From: Cephalopachus bancanus
Taxonomy: Eukaryota; Chordata; Mammalia; Primates; Tarsiidae
DNA: 64,000 nucleotides
Assembly: GCA_027257055.1 (NCBI GenBank)
Contig: JAPVLO010000073.1
Span: forward strand, 8,823,001-8,887,000
Direction: 5' to 3'
Shown one piece after another: positions 1 through 11,295 of this stretch. The notes beneath the pieces are model-generated. The model made no database searches and was not told the DNA's origin. It saw only the letters and a list, made by a program, of their open reading frames with translations. The position numbers and the translations under genes were made by a program. Position 1 is the stretch's first letter. Each line of letters opens with the position of its first letter.

Positions 1-340
1 ATAGCACATACAATTTTACTTCAAATGTTTTACATGGGCTAAAATTAAAATTAAAATTGCTTGCATTTCACCGACTAATATCAAAGACCAGAAATTTCAA
101 AATACATGTATCCTTCAAAGAAAGATAATTTGTTGTGAAGCACTGACTGAAGACATTCCCTAAGGTAAACATAACACAGGCAGAAAACTGAGAGTTGAAT
201 AAATATATATTACAACAAGAATATTGATATTAACCTGTCCCATTTGCTTTCCTAAGATTCTCTGGATTATCAGATCTGTATGGCAGGCAGTTACATACAC
301 TTAAACTTCTTTGATATCTAGGCTCTTTGGAGACAGTAAC
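1..340. other. Unassigned AT-rich sequence
   Basis: I recognise no gene or repeat in this stretch. It is AT-rich and ends where the T/A-rich tail region of the first L1 begins. Confidence 0.4.
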
Positions 341-2015
341 TATTTTTAAAAAATTTAAAAAGTTTATTTTAAAGATGTGGAGTACAATTCAGTATTAGAT
401 ATACAAGTGGTCATTGAACAGGTAAATTTGGGCCTCCCTTTGGTCCCCACTTCACCTGATTTGAGATCAGGGACCCTTATTGATAGTATGTGCTCCCCCT
501 ACCTTCCCTGGCAGTTTCTGGCTATGGCCAATTCCTTTCTTATCGTATTATGGTAAGTGATCAGGTTCGCTTATGAGTGAGAACATGTGGTACTCAGTTC
601 TTTGTTTCTGTGATAAATCACTGAGTATTATAGACTCTAAATCCATCTAAGTTGTTGCAAAGTTCATAATTTTGTTCTTCTTTATGGCTGTGTAATAGTT
701 CATCGTGTATTTGTTACACATATTTTTAATCCAGTCCAGTTTCGATGGGCAGCATGGTTGGTTCCATGTTTTTGCAATTGTAAATAGTGTTGTAATAAAC
801 ATGCATGTGCAGATATCTTTTGTTTAGAGTGATTTAAGGTCCTCTGGGTATATTTCCAGAAGAGGGGTTGCTTGGTTCATATGGAAGATCAATATCTAGT
901 TCTGTTAGGAATCACCACACTGTTTTCCATAGAGCTTAAATTAGTTTGCCTTCCCACCAATAGTAGAAGTAGTCTCTTTTCTCTGCATCCTCACTAGCAT
1001 CTGTTGTTATTTGTTTTATTAATGATAGGCATTCTTACTGGGATTATGTAGTATCTCAGTGTGGTTTTGATTTGCATTTCTGTGATGATTAGTGAAGCTG
1101 AGGGTTTTTTCATGTGTCTGTTGGCTGCTTGTATGTCTTCTTTTGAGAAGTGTCTATTCATGCCTTTTGCCCACTTTTTAACGGGGCTGTTTGCTGTTTT
1201 CCTTTTGGCATGTTTGAGTTCCTTGTAGATCCTGGATCTCGAGACTTTGTTAAATATGAAGTTGGCAAATATTTTTTCCCATTCTGTGGACTGTCTCCCC
1301 AGTCTCTTGATGGTTTCTGTTGCTTTGCAAAAGCTTTTCAGTTTGATGAGGTCCCATTTGTTAATCTTATCTCTTATGGCATGGGTTTTTTTTATCAGAA
1401 ATTGATTGTCTATTTCAATTTCTGTCAGGGTGTCTCCTGCTCAAAGAAGTCAAAGATGACACAAACAAATGGAAAGATATTCCACGCTCATGGACTGGAA
1501 GAATGAATATTCTTAAGATGTCCATCCTACCAAAGGCAATCTACAGATTCAATGCTATACCCATTAAATTACCAACATCATTCTTTTCAGACCTGGAAAC
1601 AATAATACAGAAATTCATATGGAAACATAAATGACCACAAATAGCCAAAACATTCCTTAGCAAAAGAAACACAGCGGGAGGTAGCACACTTCCAGACTTA
1701 AAACTTTATTATAAGGCTACAATAATCAAAACAACCTAGTGTTGTTACAAGAGCAGTCACATGGACCAATGGAACAGGATAGAGATTCCAGAAGCAAAAC
1801 CTCAGTTCCTCAACCAACTAATCTTCAACAAGGCCTCCAACAACAACCACTGGGGAGAGGAGAACCTGTTCAGTAAACGGTGCTGGGAAAACTGGCAGAT
1901 CATATGCAGAAGATTGAAACGGGACTCCTACCTCTCACCATACACAAAAAAATCAACTCCAGATGGATCAAAGACCTAAATGTAAAACCTCAAACATTAA
2001 GATTGTTAGAAAATG
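341..2015 (-). mobile_element. 5'-truncated, 5'-inverted L1 (twin-primed), L1 D
   Basis: From about 341 to 1436 the plus strand reads an L1 3' end in reverse: 3'UTR, then the ORF2 C-terminal region. The block near 571-600 (gagtgagaacatgtgg) has close counterparts in the other L1s here. At 1437-1440 the orientation flips. From there to about 2015 the plus strand reads ORF2 in the sense direction, with frames carrying residues such as [20 protein letters not shown] near 1764-1823. The two halves are almost contiguous in the L1 consensus: the sense arm ends and the inverted arm begins at the same ORF2 position, with a short shared ctgc at the switch. This is the classic twin-priming outcome. The frames are broken and the element is dead. 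I could not identify a target-site duplication. Confidence 0.88.
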
Positions 2016-3207
2016 CCTATCTAGTTCATACAAATAAAAGAAAATTAAAATATTCTCATGGATGTTTTAATTAGCATTGTTTCAGTGGCATACAACTGTT
2101 AATGTAATTGCTCAGTACTAGGATAATGTCTACAAAAATTATAAAATACCCAAACCATGGGATCGTTTGTGCTCATTTAAATGAACAAATGAAACAGAGC
2201 TAAATCAATTGACTTGTAAGGAATTACCACGAAGTTTTTATGAATGAGAAAAGTAGGATGAAGACAGGAATGTTTAATATTATTTCAAGTTTGGAAAATT
2301 GTGAAAAATGATATGTATTTATATAAGATTTTGCCTTAATAATTATAAATAATTATAAAATGTTTAATAAAATTTTTGCCAAAGTTTTAGGCTCTGTTCA
2401 TAATATGATTTCATTATGGTAAATAAGCAAAAAGACAAAAAGGAATTAAAAAAATCTCTATATGTGGATGAAGATTCTTGCATAAGTTTGAATAAACGAA
2501 GTGAAATGTATAGAAAGATACACACAGCAATGCATAGGTTATCTCAGGAAGGTGCAATAGAGAAGGGATCATGAAGCAGACAATGAACTTCTTTGAACAA
2601 CTTTGTATTTCTTCATTAGTTGCACATTTTAATTAAAGTAGCAATTTGAAAAAAATCAAATATACAAGCTCTGAGGAAAAGAAAAAAACACCAATATAAT
2701 TCTGCAGACATAGAACTTACTGAATATGTCAGTCCGGATTGGAGAGGATAACAGAGCCACAGCAAATATTATAGGAATAAGAGATTTAATATTGGAATTA
2801 AGTGTTACATTGCTGAGGGAATGATGCTCTGTAAGCCTGCATCTATAGGGTCATAGAAACAGTTACTAGCTACTTCAGCAAAGCCTCTGTGTTAGATCCC
2901 ATGATCTCCCTAGAAAGATGTTGTCTATTTTACCTCTGCCTTATCTTAACGCTAAGTCCTTTAAGTCAGGTACTTGGTTGATCTCAGGTTATGAGAATAC
3001 AAAGGGAAGAGAATTCTGGAAAGCAGTAAACTGAACCAATTTGACCCAGCACAATCCAGCACCATCCATTCTTTTGTCAACTTGGCATTTATACCATCAT
3101 TTTAACTTTCCAATCAAGATAATAATCACATCATACTTCTAACATAATGTTAATATAGCTAGAGGTTGAGTTATGTTTAAGGTTTATTGTGGTACAGGTT
3201 CCAGAGT
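2016..3207. other. Unique or very old sequence
   Basis: AT-rich, with no frame of note and no repeat that I can assign. It includes A-rich stretches near 2640-2700. Confidence 0.35.
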
Positions 3208-3350
3208 CTCTTTGGGAGCTGTGACATCCTTCTTCTGTCCTGAGACATCAGAACTTCATGTTCTCCAGCCTTTGGACTTCAAGACTTGTACCTGCAGCCC
3301 CTTAGTTTCTCAGGGCTTTGGCTTCCAACTGAGTTAAACCAGTTATAATG
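3208..3350 (+). repeat. MLT2-like ERVL LTR fragment
   Basis: The text around 3225-3330 (ctgtgacatccttcttctg, gagacatcagaac, tgttctccagcctttgg, tttctcagggctttgg) closely parallels 6390-6500 and partly 5545-5600 in this window. The pattern matches the internal part of MLT2-type LTRs as I know them. The family name is from memory; the within-window similarity is directly visible. A palindromic AT run (catatatatg at about 3367-3396) follows. Confidence 0.5.
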
Positions 3351-3689
3351 TATATTCTTATGCACATATTCATATATATGTATATACATACATATATGAA
3401 TAAAAACAAAAAAAATCACTATCTTTGTCCTTATTCACATGGCCATAAGTTGATTTTATATCTTACATAGTCTACTCCCTGTGCCATGTCCCCTTTGTCC
3501 TTAGCAAGCACCTCAGTTGTTTTGGTTCTCCACCTGATGGATGACCCAAACCTTTATTCCAGAAGGGGACTGAGTCATTAGCAGTCCTGCTTATGTTGTA
3601 GTCTTTTATTCTATTTTATCACAGGAGTATTAAGAGGGTCCCTAGGAAACCTCTGCATTCTGAGTGTATTTTCTGTGTATTGTTGAATA
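3351..3689. other. Unassigned sequence with an AT palindrome
   Basis: The alternating ATATATGTATATACATAC run near 3365-3398 can pair with itself. The rest is unassigned. Confidence 0.35.
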
Positions 3690-4240
3690 ATAAATTATCA
3701 CAGAATTTAACAGCTTAAGACAACAAATATCTCATACTTTCTGTAGATTAGAAATCAGGGAATGGCTTAGCTGAATGTTTTTCTTCAGGGTCTCTCACAA
3801 GCTGTGAGAAAGTGCTACTTGGAATAGTTATTTCAAGGCTCAACTGGGGAAGGATTCATTCTTATGTTCATGTGGTTGTTGTCAAGATATAGTTCTTCAT
3901 GGGCTTTTGGACTAAGACCTCAATTTCTCACTGGCTTTGGCCAAAGTCTTCTTTCATTTCCTTGCCAAGTAGTTCTCTTCAGTATGGTAGTTTGATTTCT
4001 CAAATTATGCAAGTTGATAAAACCATAGAGGTAGTCTAACCAACAGAATTCACTGTATTTTGTAGTCTAATGGCAAAGTTAACATCCCATCCTGTGAGGA
4101 ACTGAATCCACTGAGTCTACCCTGTTCTCTTGGTTAGAAGCAAGTCTCTAAGTTCAGCTCACACTCAAAGAAAGTAGATGACATAAGAACACAAATATCA
4201 AAAGTTGGGATTATTGATGACCATCTTAGAAGTCTGCCTA
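3690..4240 (+). repeat. Ancient interspersed repeat, family not certain
   Basis: The series 'cagaatttaacagcttaagacaac ... cagggtctctcacaagctg ... caactggggaaggattcattc ... atgtggttgttg' has the look of a widespread ancient mammalian repeat: a 'ttaaaacaacaa' start followed by 'aaggatccg' and 'ttcctcgcgggctgttggactgag' blocks. I recognise the pattern but cannot name the family with confidence. It is non-coding and heavily diverged. Confidence 0.45.
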
Positions 4241-5539
4241 ACACATTGAACATACTCTTTTCTGCCGCTATTGTATATTAGTAATCCGATTGTACCAGTC
4301 ACTAGAATCCCCTCACTCTTTGTCTGTTAGTTCCATGAAATGAGGAGTTCAAGGTGACCTGGTGGCATTCTCAACTTCTTGTTTAATGTAACCATTGTTT
4401 TATCTCTTTGTGGAAGCATTTTTCCATTGGAAACTAAGTTCTCTAAACCAATAAAAACCTTTTGGGCAGGGAAAGCAAATTCAGATCCAACATAAGTGTC
4501 TATTTCACTATGAACAAATTGCTGCCCCTTTCATGAAAGAAGTTTGCTAATGTAATCAATCTGCTTTTAGAAAACTATCTGGTCACCCTGTGGAATGCTG
4601 TTATATCAGGGGCTCATGGTTTGTCTCTACTGTTGGCAGGTTGGACACTCAACACTGATGTAGCCAAATTAACCTTGGCAAGAGGAAGCCCTTGTTGCTG
4701 AGCATGTCTATTACAAATTTTCATTTTAGAACTAGGAACATAGCTACAGGGTGGCTTGAGGGACCTACTGCAGATGGGCTGAGCCAAACAGCATTAATCA
4801 CCTGGCTTTCATAAGCCCCCTTCTGAATGGTGGTTTATGGTGCTGTTTTGTGTTCCCAAGAATTTTTTTTAGCTCAAGACCAGTGTCTGGTAATCCCTAC
4901 ATTTTTTATTTCCATTAAAGCACAAACACCCTGGTAAATGGCTCCAGGCTCTTTTGAATAAAGTTAAATATATATTTTCCAATATACATTTTTGGCAATG
5001 TAGGTATCTTTCCTCAAGGGCTTCAAGCATCTTTTCATTTAATGTTCTCTGAGTCTGCAAACTACTTGAGTCTGAGAAGTGTTTAAGGACCATGACTACC
5101 ACATGGTAGTGATTCAATTTAAGTCTCTATCCACCATTCCTAAAGATTCTTGCTTATGTAAATCGAATATACTTGGTTTAGTAGGCAGTTTACCTCTATT
5201 ATTCCTAAGAATATAATTATTTAGCTACAAAGATCTCTGTAGGTCACATGATCTGCCTACTATCACGCTATGACAGCTTGTTGCCCATTATGGTATCAGT
5301 GCCCACCTTGACCCTGACAATTAAGTGCCAGTAACTATTAACTGCATCAGTTGGTCCCAGCCACTTCAGAATCCCACCATCTTCATTTCCTTCTGGGAGA
5401 TTGATATTCCCTCCCACTGTCATGTGAAAAATAGCCCATTAAAGTTTTCAAGGTTGCTTATTTCCTCTGAATGTATTTCTGAAAGACTTGGGGAAGGAGA
5501 AGAAGAGCAGTGGGATATGATAAATTCATTTTATCAGTT
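4241..5539. other. Unassigned sequence
   Basis: Short frames only (an 82-codon minus-strand frame at 4869-5117 and a 79-codon plus-strand frame at 5325-5564), with no recognisable domain. I see no gene. Confidence 0.35.
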
Positions 5540-5682
5540 TCTCAGGCCTTTGGCCTCCAACTGAGTTATATCATCAGAGCCTCTGGTTCTAGAGCACTTC
5601 AGAGTTGATTGCAGATTCTACAATCGCATGACCCAATCAATTCCTCTAAGTCCCCTTTCAACTCTGTTTCTTTCTTTCTTTT

Positions 5683-5751
<69 letters not shown>

Positions 5752-5862
5752 TTCCTCCTTCCCTCTTTTCCTTCCTTCCTTCCCTCCCTTTCTCTCTCTC
5801 TCTCTCTCTCTCTAATCTTGTATGGGTTCTATCTATCTGGGGAACTCTGAATAATACAAAAC
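5540..5862 (+). repeat. 3' half of an MLT2-like ERVL LTR, interrupted by a pyrimidine repeat
   Basis: 'tctcaggcctttggcctccaac' at about 5538-5560, then 'ttctacaatcgcatgacccaatc' near 5616-5638, and finally 'atgggttctatctatctggggaactctgaataatac' at 5821-5857 match the order of blocks at the 3' end of MLT2-type LTRs. The (CTTT)n/(CT)n tract lies where such LTRs carry a short pyrimidine-rich run, so the microsatellite probably grew out of it. Confidence 0.55.
5666..5813 (+). repeat. (CTTT)n followed by (CCTT)n and (CT)n microsatellite
   Basis: About 80 bases of nearly pure tetranucleotide ctttcttt, an impure cttcc/ccttcc stretch, then about 24 bases of (tc)n. All long frames across it (FLSFFLSFF-type) are low-complexity artefacts. 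Confidence 0.97.
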
Positions 5863-6161
5863 TGTTAGAGTTATTCCTAAATGTTCAGGATAACACACTG
5901 AATCCAAAACCACTGGTTAGTACACTCATATAGATAAACCCAGCTGAATCCAACAGTGTATTTATTCCTCCCTGTTCTAACACCAATAGAATCCATTCTG
6001 AAAGATATTCTTTCAGTTTCCACTGATATAAATTGCCAAAATATTACAATTCTCTTGATGTGTATCATCCTTATCTCCTTAAACTTTTGGATATCATTTT
6101 CTTCAGTTTACTTTGTACACAACAGGGACTCAGTTATAGTCAACCAATCAACATGCTTGTG

Positions 6162-6556
6162 GTGGTTAATTCTAGGCATCAACTAGACTGGATTAAAGGA
6201 TACCTAGAGAGTTTGTAAAGCATTATTTCTGCGTGTATATGAGGAAATGTTTTCGGAGGAGATAGACATGTGAATCAGTGGACTGAGTGGGAAAAATCTA
6301 CCCTCAATATGAACAAGCAACATCTAATTGGCTGGGGACCTGGGCATAGCAAAAGGCAAATCCCTCCTCCCATTCTCTCTCTCGTGTATCTGGGACACCC
6401 TTCTTCTGTCTTGAGACATCAGACCATGTTCTCCAGCCTTTAAACTCTGGATCTTGCACTAGTAGTCCGCAATTTCTCAGACCTTTGGCCTCCAGCTGAG
6501 TTATACCAACAGATTCCCTGGTTCTAGAGGTCTTCAGAGTTGGACTGAGTCATTAT
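6162..6556 (+). repeat. 5' half of an MLT2-like ERVL LTR
   Basis: Begins near 'ggttaattctaggcatcaac' and continues through 'agcattatttctgcgtg', 'gaatcagtggactgag', 'taattggctggggacc', 'gggacacccttcttctg', 'gagacatcagacc' and 'cctttggcctccag'. This is the order expected for an MLT2-type LTR read 5' to 3'. It stops before the LTR 3' end seen at 5540-5862. I see no ERV coding sequence nearby. Confidence 0.55.
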
Positions 6557-6665
6557 TATAATTATGACATACCTGATTATAATTATAATGTACATTTTCA
6601 GATAAGACTGTGTATACATTATTATAATTATAATATACATTATTCAGATCAGATTGTATAATTTT
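6557..6665 (+). repeat. AT-rich tandem duplication
   Basis: The unit 'attataattataat-acatt..tcagat-aga-tgta' occurs twice, near 6578-6613 and 6630-6660, with a few differences. It is a local tandem copy of about 52 bases. Confidence 0.6.
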
Positions 6666-7079
6666 TATGGGTTGAGTCCAGTTAAATATCTAGCAACAAG
6701 AGAGGTGATGGGATAAAACTTGGTAAGAGTCAGCATTCTTCCACAAGGTTGCAGGTTCTTCAGTAAAGGGAGGTGAGTCTACTCAGAGAGGGGAGGTTCC
6801 TACCAAGTATAATTTGGGTGTTCATTGTAATCCATATAAATATCTCTATCCTTATCTTTACAGTCCCATTCTTTCCTAATCAATGGCATAGATATAGTAC
6901 TGTAAGAGACCTTGAGAAAATATGAATTTGATTTACATTTTATTCATCCCTTGTAGTATCAGACTTTGGGTTTGGTTTTCAAAAATTTCAAATCTGCAAC
7001 TAAAAACAAGATTTTTTTTCAGGATAGTTATATATATTTCACTTTCATTACTCAGAACTTGGAATGGGAATATATGAGA
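6666..7079. other. Unassigned sequence
   Basis: No recognisable repeat or gene. Confidence 0.3.
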
Positions 7080-7620
7080 GGAGACCCCCAAAACAGGAAT
7101 TTACTTATAAAAATTATTTATTTATTCTTACATTTTAAAACTTTAGTAACTTTTAAAGAACTCTCCATTTGATGCAAAACACCTATTGAGATGATTTTGC
7201 CACTGCTCAAAACAATTTTGAACTTGTTAAACTTTTGATGCCTTTTAGTGCTTTTGCTTTTTTTGTTTCACGTCTTCCATATCAGTAAAACATTTTCCTT
7301 TGAGGACTTTTTTTTTTAATCCGGGGAAACAAACAAACAAAAATCTCAAAGAGAGATCAAGCATACAGAGGGTGGGGTACAGGGTTCATTGTTTTTTGGT
7401 CAAAAAATGCTGAACACTCAAAAAACATATATGGTGTGGGCAGATGCACTCGTATATTAGCCATCATGAAATGGGCAAATGTGTTAAAACAATTTCCAAA
7501 AAAATTCACTGAACCTGAAGGCAGCCTCTACAAACACGATGACTGCTACACTGATGCTGATGGGTTCCTAGAACACTTACCTAACAGGGGAAGCCTTTAC
7601 AAAAGGCCCGTACTGCAAAA
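7080..7620 (-). mobile_element. Mariner-like DNA transposon relic, copy 1
   Basis: Aligns by eye over about 520 bases with a second copy at 52282-52815: 'gatgcaaaacacctattgagatg', 'ccactgctcaaaac', 'gatgccttttagtgctt', 'aaacaaacaaac', 'tgctgaacac', 'tgatgctgatgggttcctag'. The second copy carries a mariner transposase signature on the minus strand, so this is the same 3' portion. Here the signature region is degraded by changes and a stop. The N-terminal two thirds of a mariner transposase is missing. Confidence 0.6.
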
Positions 7621-7624
7621 TATA

Positions 7625-7625
<1 letters not shown>

Positions 7626-7666
<41 letters not shown>

Positions 7667-7685
7667 GTGTGTGTGCGCGCGCGCG
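7626..7685 (+). repeat. (TG)n-(CG)n microsatellite
   Basis: 'gtgtgtg' for about 50 bases, passing into gcgcgcgcg. It lies between the mariner relic and the MST LTR. Alternating purine-pyrimidine runs of this kind can adopt Z-DNA. Confidence 0.95.
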
Positions 7686-7687
7686 TG

Positions 7688-8021
7688 CATGCCCCCCTCA
7701 TATGTTGAAATCCTAATACCAAGGTGATGGTATTAGAAGGTGGGGACTTTGAGAAGTGATTAAGTCATGATGATGGAGCCCTTGTGAATAGGATTAGTGC
7801 CTTTATAAAAGTGGTCCCCCAAATTTCCTTTGCTATTTCTACCACATGAGAACACAGCAGGAAGTCATTGTATATGTCCATGAGGAAGTGGCCCTTACCA
7901 GACATCAAATCTACCAGTGCCTTAATCTTAGACTTCCCACCCTCTAGAATTGTTAGAAATAAGAAGTTTGTTGTGTATAAGCATTAGTTTGTGGCATTTT
8001 GTTGTAGCAACCTGAAGTAAG
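7688..8021 (+). repeat. Solo MST/MLT1-type MaLR LTR
   Basis: Diagnostic blocks in order: 'tatgttgaaatcctaata', 'aggtggggactttgagaagtgattaagtcatga', 'gagcccttgtgaataggattagtgcc', 'catgagaacacagcaggaag', 'cttagacttcccaccctctagaattgttagaaata', 'ttgttgtagcaacctgaagtaag'. This is the mammalian-apparent LTR retrotransposon (ERVL-MaLR) LTR layout. No internal region is attached, so it is a solo LTR. Confidence 0.82.
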
Positions 8022-10040
8022 TCACCCAAAGATATAGGTATCCAACTTCAGATAATTCCAGGTGATAATGTAGGAAACTATTTTATAGAGCTATAAATCA
8101 TAGTCTTTAAGTACCCTATTTACCACTGTCAGTTAGGTTATTAATATTTTTAAATCTAATCACATTACAGAACCAATTCCATATTCCCACATTTAAGATT
8201 CTGTTTCCCTGGATTCACTTTAGTGCCAAAAGCTATATCAGCCTGGATTTTTTTCAGAAAAACTAAGCCACTACAAGGATCATAAAAATAAATGGCTTAA
8301 TGTGGGAACTAAGTTTTACACAAATTTATGTGTAGTGGGTGGAGATTTGTCTGGAAGGCTACAGCTGGAGGATCAGAGAAACTCTCATTAATCGCTTCAT
8401 TCTTAAGCATTGGCACTGGCATGAGTGAAAAAGCTTGCAGGATGTTTATGAAGTTATACACATGAAACCACAACATGGGTGATCCTAAGAGGTTTGTGGA
8501 AGCACTGCAGTAAATGAAGTCATCATGTTTGATTCCTACAACCTCCTAGGAATAATGACTTGTGCTCCTTCTACCTTCCAAATAATTTGTGAGGTTCTCT
8601 CATTGACACGTTTCAATTTGACATCACACAAGGAAGGGTTTTCTCTAAAACAAAGTTCCCAAACTTGAAGGAGTTGTAGCAGTTGTTCAGACTGTCAACA
8701 GACAATCCAGAACAACTAGTTCCTTCCTATTTCTTACGTGGTTTTTCAAATATCTAAATTCTAAAAATTCTAGCCTTTCCTAGAATCACATTAATATTCG
8801 TATGCTTAACCTCTATTTGTTGCATGCTCTGTGTCATTCATTATACTAAAATATAGGAATACAAAGATGAATAAGTCACATTTATTTCTTCAAAACTTCA
8901 GAGGAAAATAGAAAAGAAATATTTGGCAACAATTAAATGGTATTCATTTGAAGGATGCTACAATAGTAGTATAAACCAAGATAGAATGAAGAAAAATAGA
9001 TGTTTGTCAGGAGAGCAAGGTTAAAAAGGTCATTTTAATAAAAAGAAATAGGATGTAAAACAGCATGAGTTCTAAAATATGAAAAGTTTAGAAGAAATTT
9101 ATGTAGATTTATATAACTGGAAATTGAATTCAAAGAGATTAAGTTGGAAAGCAGACAGAAGTAAAATCAAGAATAGAAGATTTAACTGTTTCTTGTAAAA
9201 AGTGAAAACCAATAATGGAATTTAAGCCCTGGAAACCTGTTTTGTGTAAAATCATGTTTCATGGCAAGTTAGTGGAGGACTTGGAGGAGGTCAAGGCCAG
9301 AGGTGGAAAGGCATGTGAGCAGGCAATTACCATACTCTAAGTTATATAAATGCTGCGGTAGTTGAAGAAGAGGGAATGGTTTCAAATGGAGACCCAATGA
9401 TTTAGTTCATGGGCTCTGGAGATGTGTAGGGAGAGATGTTCTGGGATGATCTTTCTAATTCTGGCTTGGCTGACTGGATAATTGGCAAAGGCCATTATCT
9501 AAATAGGAGTGTAAACTATTATGGACTTTGTAAGAAGTAAACTATGAAGAAATATCATGATCTTTTTTATTACTTTGAAATGAAACTTTGTTTACAATTA
9601 TAAAATGTACAAAATGCTCCAGTGTCTTTGTGGTGCATAAAAAGAAAATACTTAACAATGTCAAAATAAGAAATATAATGCATTTGCAAATTTAGGTGCT
9701 TAACATGACCTATAAAAATATCTGTCCATTAGGACAGTCTTGTGAATAGTGGATGTCAGAAAATGTAGGCAAAGGTATAGAAACTTTATGCAATTTAATC
9801 TGAGCCATCAATTTTATACAAGTCAAGGCATATTATATTCTTCATTTCCTTGGTTTCCTCTTTCTCTTACTCTTTTTGCTTCTTTATCTAATTTACTAGT
9901 TCTCAGATCTATATATTCATTTCATAGTTTTCTGGTTGTAGTAATTCACATAATTCTGTCTAGAAAGTATATTTTCTGAAAAAAAGTCATTTATTCAATA
10001 AATCCACTAAATAGAAATAACTATGCTATCCAAAGTGGTG
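8022..10040. other. Mostly unassigned old sequence
   Basis: No gene. The stretch about 9200-9480 (ggaggacttggaggaggtcaagg ... ggcatgtgagcagg) has a loose likeness to an ancient mammal-wide repeat also suspected near 54.4-54.7, 56.3-56.8 and 59.2-59.7 kb; I cannot assign it. The largest frame, 76 codons at 9749-9979, has no features. Confidence 0.35.
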
Positions 10041-10049
10041 ATTACAGCA

Positions 10050-10145
10050 CCTTATTAGGTTCAGGAGACCTGGGCTCTGGCCTCAGTTCTGTCACTTCAT
10101 CAGGTGACCTAATTCTTTGGGCTTCAGTTTTGTCATCTGAATGAT
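10050..10145 (+). repeat. MIR-like SINE fragment
   Basis: 'gagacctgggctctggcctcagttctgtcact ... ttgggcttcagttttgtcatctgaatg' matches the MIR block pattern (tctgccact ... gcctcagtttcctcatctg). Confidence 0.55.
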
Positions 10146-10199
10146 TGATTACTTCTATTTTTGAACTTATTTTTGTATCTTATAAGTACAAAAGTATTA

Positions 10200-10300
10200 A
10201 GTATATAAAATATCTGTTAAATATCTTAAAATATTTAATATATTAATATTAAAAGATTTAAATATTAAAATATTATTTGTTAAATATAGTAACATACTTA
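10200..10300. repeat. AT-rich low-complexity tract
   Basis: Repeated 'aaatatta/taatatt' units, nearly pure A+T for about 100 bases. Confidence 0.8.
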
Positions 10301-10311
10301 ATTTCAAAAAT

Positions 10312-10415
10312 GTTGTACTGGACAGTCAGCTCTTTGAGGGCAAGCAATCCATACTAGTCATTTTTGTGTTCCCAACAATTAGCCCAGTACCAAGTAAATG
10401 TTTAACTAATAGGGG
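10312..10415 (+). repeat. L2-like LINE 3' fragment
   Basis: 'cagctctttgagggcaagcaatcc ... tgttcccaacaattagcccagtaccaagtaaatgtttaac' follows the L2 3' end pattern (gctccttgagggcaggga ... cctagcacagtgcctggc ... aaatatttgttg). Confidence 0.55.
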
Positions 10416-10908
10416 ATCAAAGCTGAAATAATTGATTATCAAGAGCATGAAGGAAGTTTAAAGTCTGGAATGTGGGGTCAAAATGATATCTGGAGGATGT
10501 GTATGTAGCACTTAAGATCAAGAAAAGACCAAGAAATAAGATTTAAAAAGAACAATAAAAAATCACTGGGAAATGCAAGGGTAAGTTTGAAATACCTCAA
10601 CTCCAGTAGAACAAGTCAGCTCTTAGGATCGATCAAAAGGAAAAAGAAAGTTTAATACTGAACAAGAGTTGTTTGTATCTGGCCTATTTTATTTTTTTAA
10701 TCAATTTTGAGAAATGTTAGGTTTGATAATGGAATGCAAAAAGTAATTATTTGGAGAGTCACTGCTTCTGGCATGTTCTCATTTGTTGGGTGATGGTGGT
10801 AGTGAGAATAGTATAGTTAATGATGGATTAGGCTGTTTTTCTTTAAAGCTTTATTTCAAATATAATCTTCAGAGTTAGGACCATTCTGTGGTTAAAAATG
10901 TACCTAGA

Positions 10909-11295
10909 TGTTATGGTTTTAATGATTTTATCCCATCATAGGAAATTGAGGTTGAAACTGAATCCCCAGTGCATCAGAATTGGGGTGTGGTCTATAAGAG
11001 GTGATTGAGTAGGGCTCTACCCTTATGAATAGGATTAGGTACTCTTATCAAAGGGCTTGATGGAGAGAGTTCACTCTTTTGTACTTTTCATCTTTCACCA
11101 TGTGAGGGCATAGTCTTCCTACCCTGCACAGGGTGCAGCAAAAAGGCGTTATCTCAGAAGCAGAGAGACTAGGCCATCACCAGCTGGTGCTTTGATCTTA
11201 GACTTCCCAGACTCCAAAACTTTGAGAAATAAAGTTCTACTGTTTGTAAATTACCCATTATGCGGTATTTGTTGTAGCAGCACAAGTGGATTAAG
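10909..11295 (+). repeat. Solo MST-type MaLR LTR
   Basis: 'tgttatggttttaatg' start, 'aatccccagtgcatcagaattgggg', 'aagaggtgattgag', 'ccttatgaataggattagg', 'caccatgtgagggcatag', 'ttagacttcccagactccaaaactttgagaaataaa', 'gtatttgttgtagcagcacaagtggattaag'. This is nearly a full LTR in MST/THE1 order. No gag/pol-like remains flank it. Confidence 0.87.

Noticed and set aside
3365..3398. AT palindrome as a regulatory hairpin
   Set aside because: It is an alternating TA/CA microsatellite-like run; pairing is expected from composition.
5666..5750. Regular repeats that could suggest a CRISPR-like array
   Set aside because: Pure tetranucleotide microsatellite without spacers, in a mammalian genome.
5609..5933. 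Overlapping 68- and 101-codon frames
   Set aside because: They translate the (CTTT)n and (CT)n tract and are low-complexity artefacts.
7436..7708. 90-codon frame ending in a Val-Cys run
   Set aside because: It crosses a mariner relic and a TG repeat; not a gene.
7688..11295. MST LTRs at 7688 and 10909 as the two ends of one provirus
   Set aside because: The 2.9 kb between them shows no retroviral or MaLR internal sequence, and the LTRs differ strongly; read as two solo LTRs.
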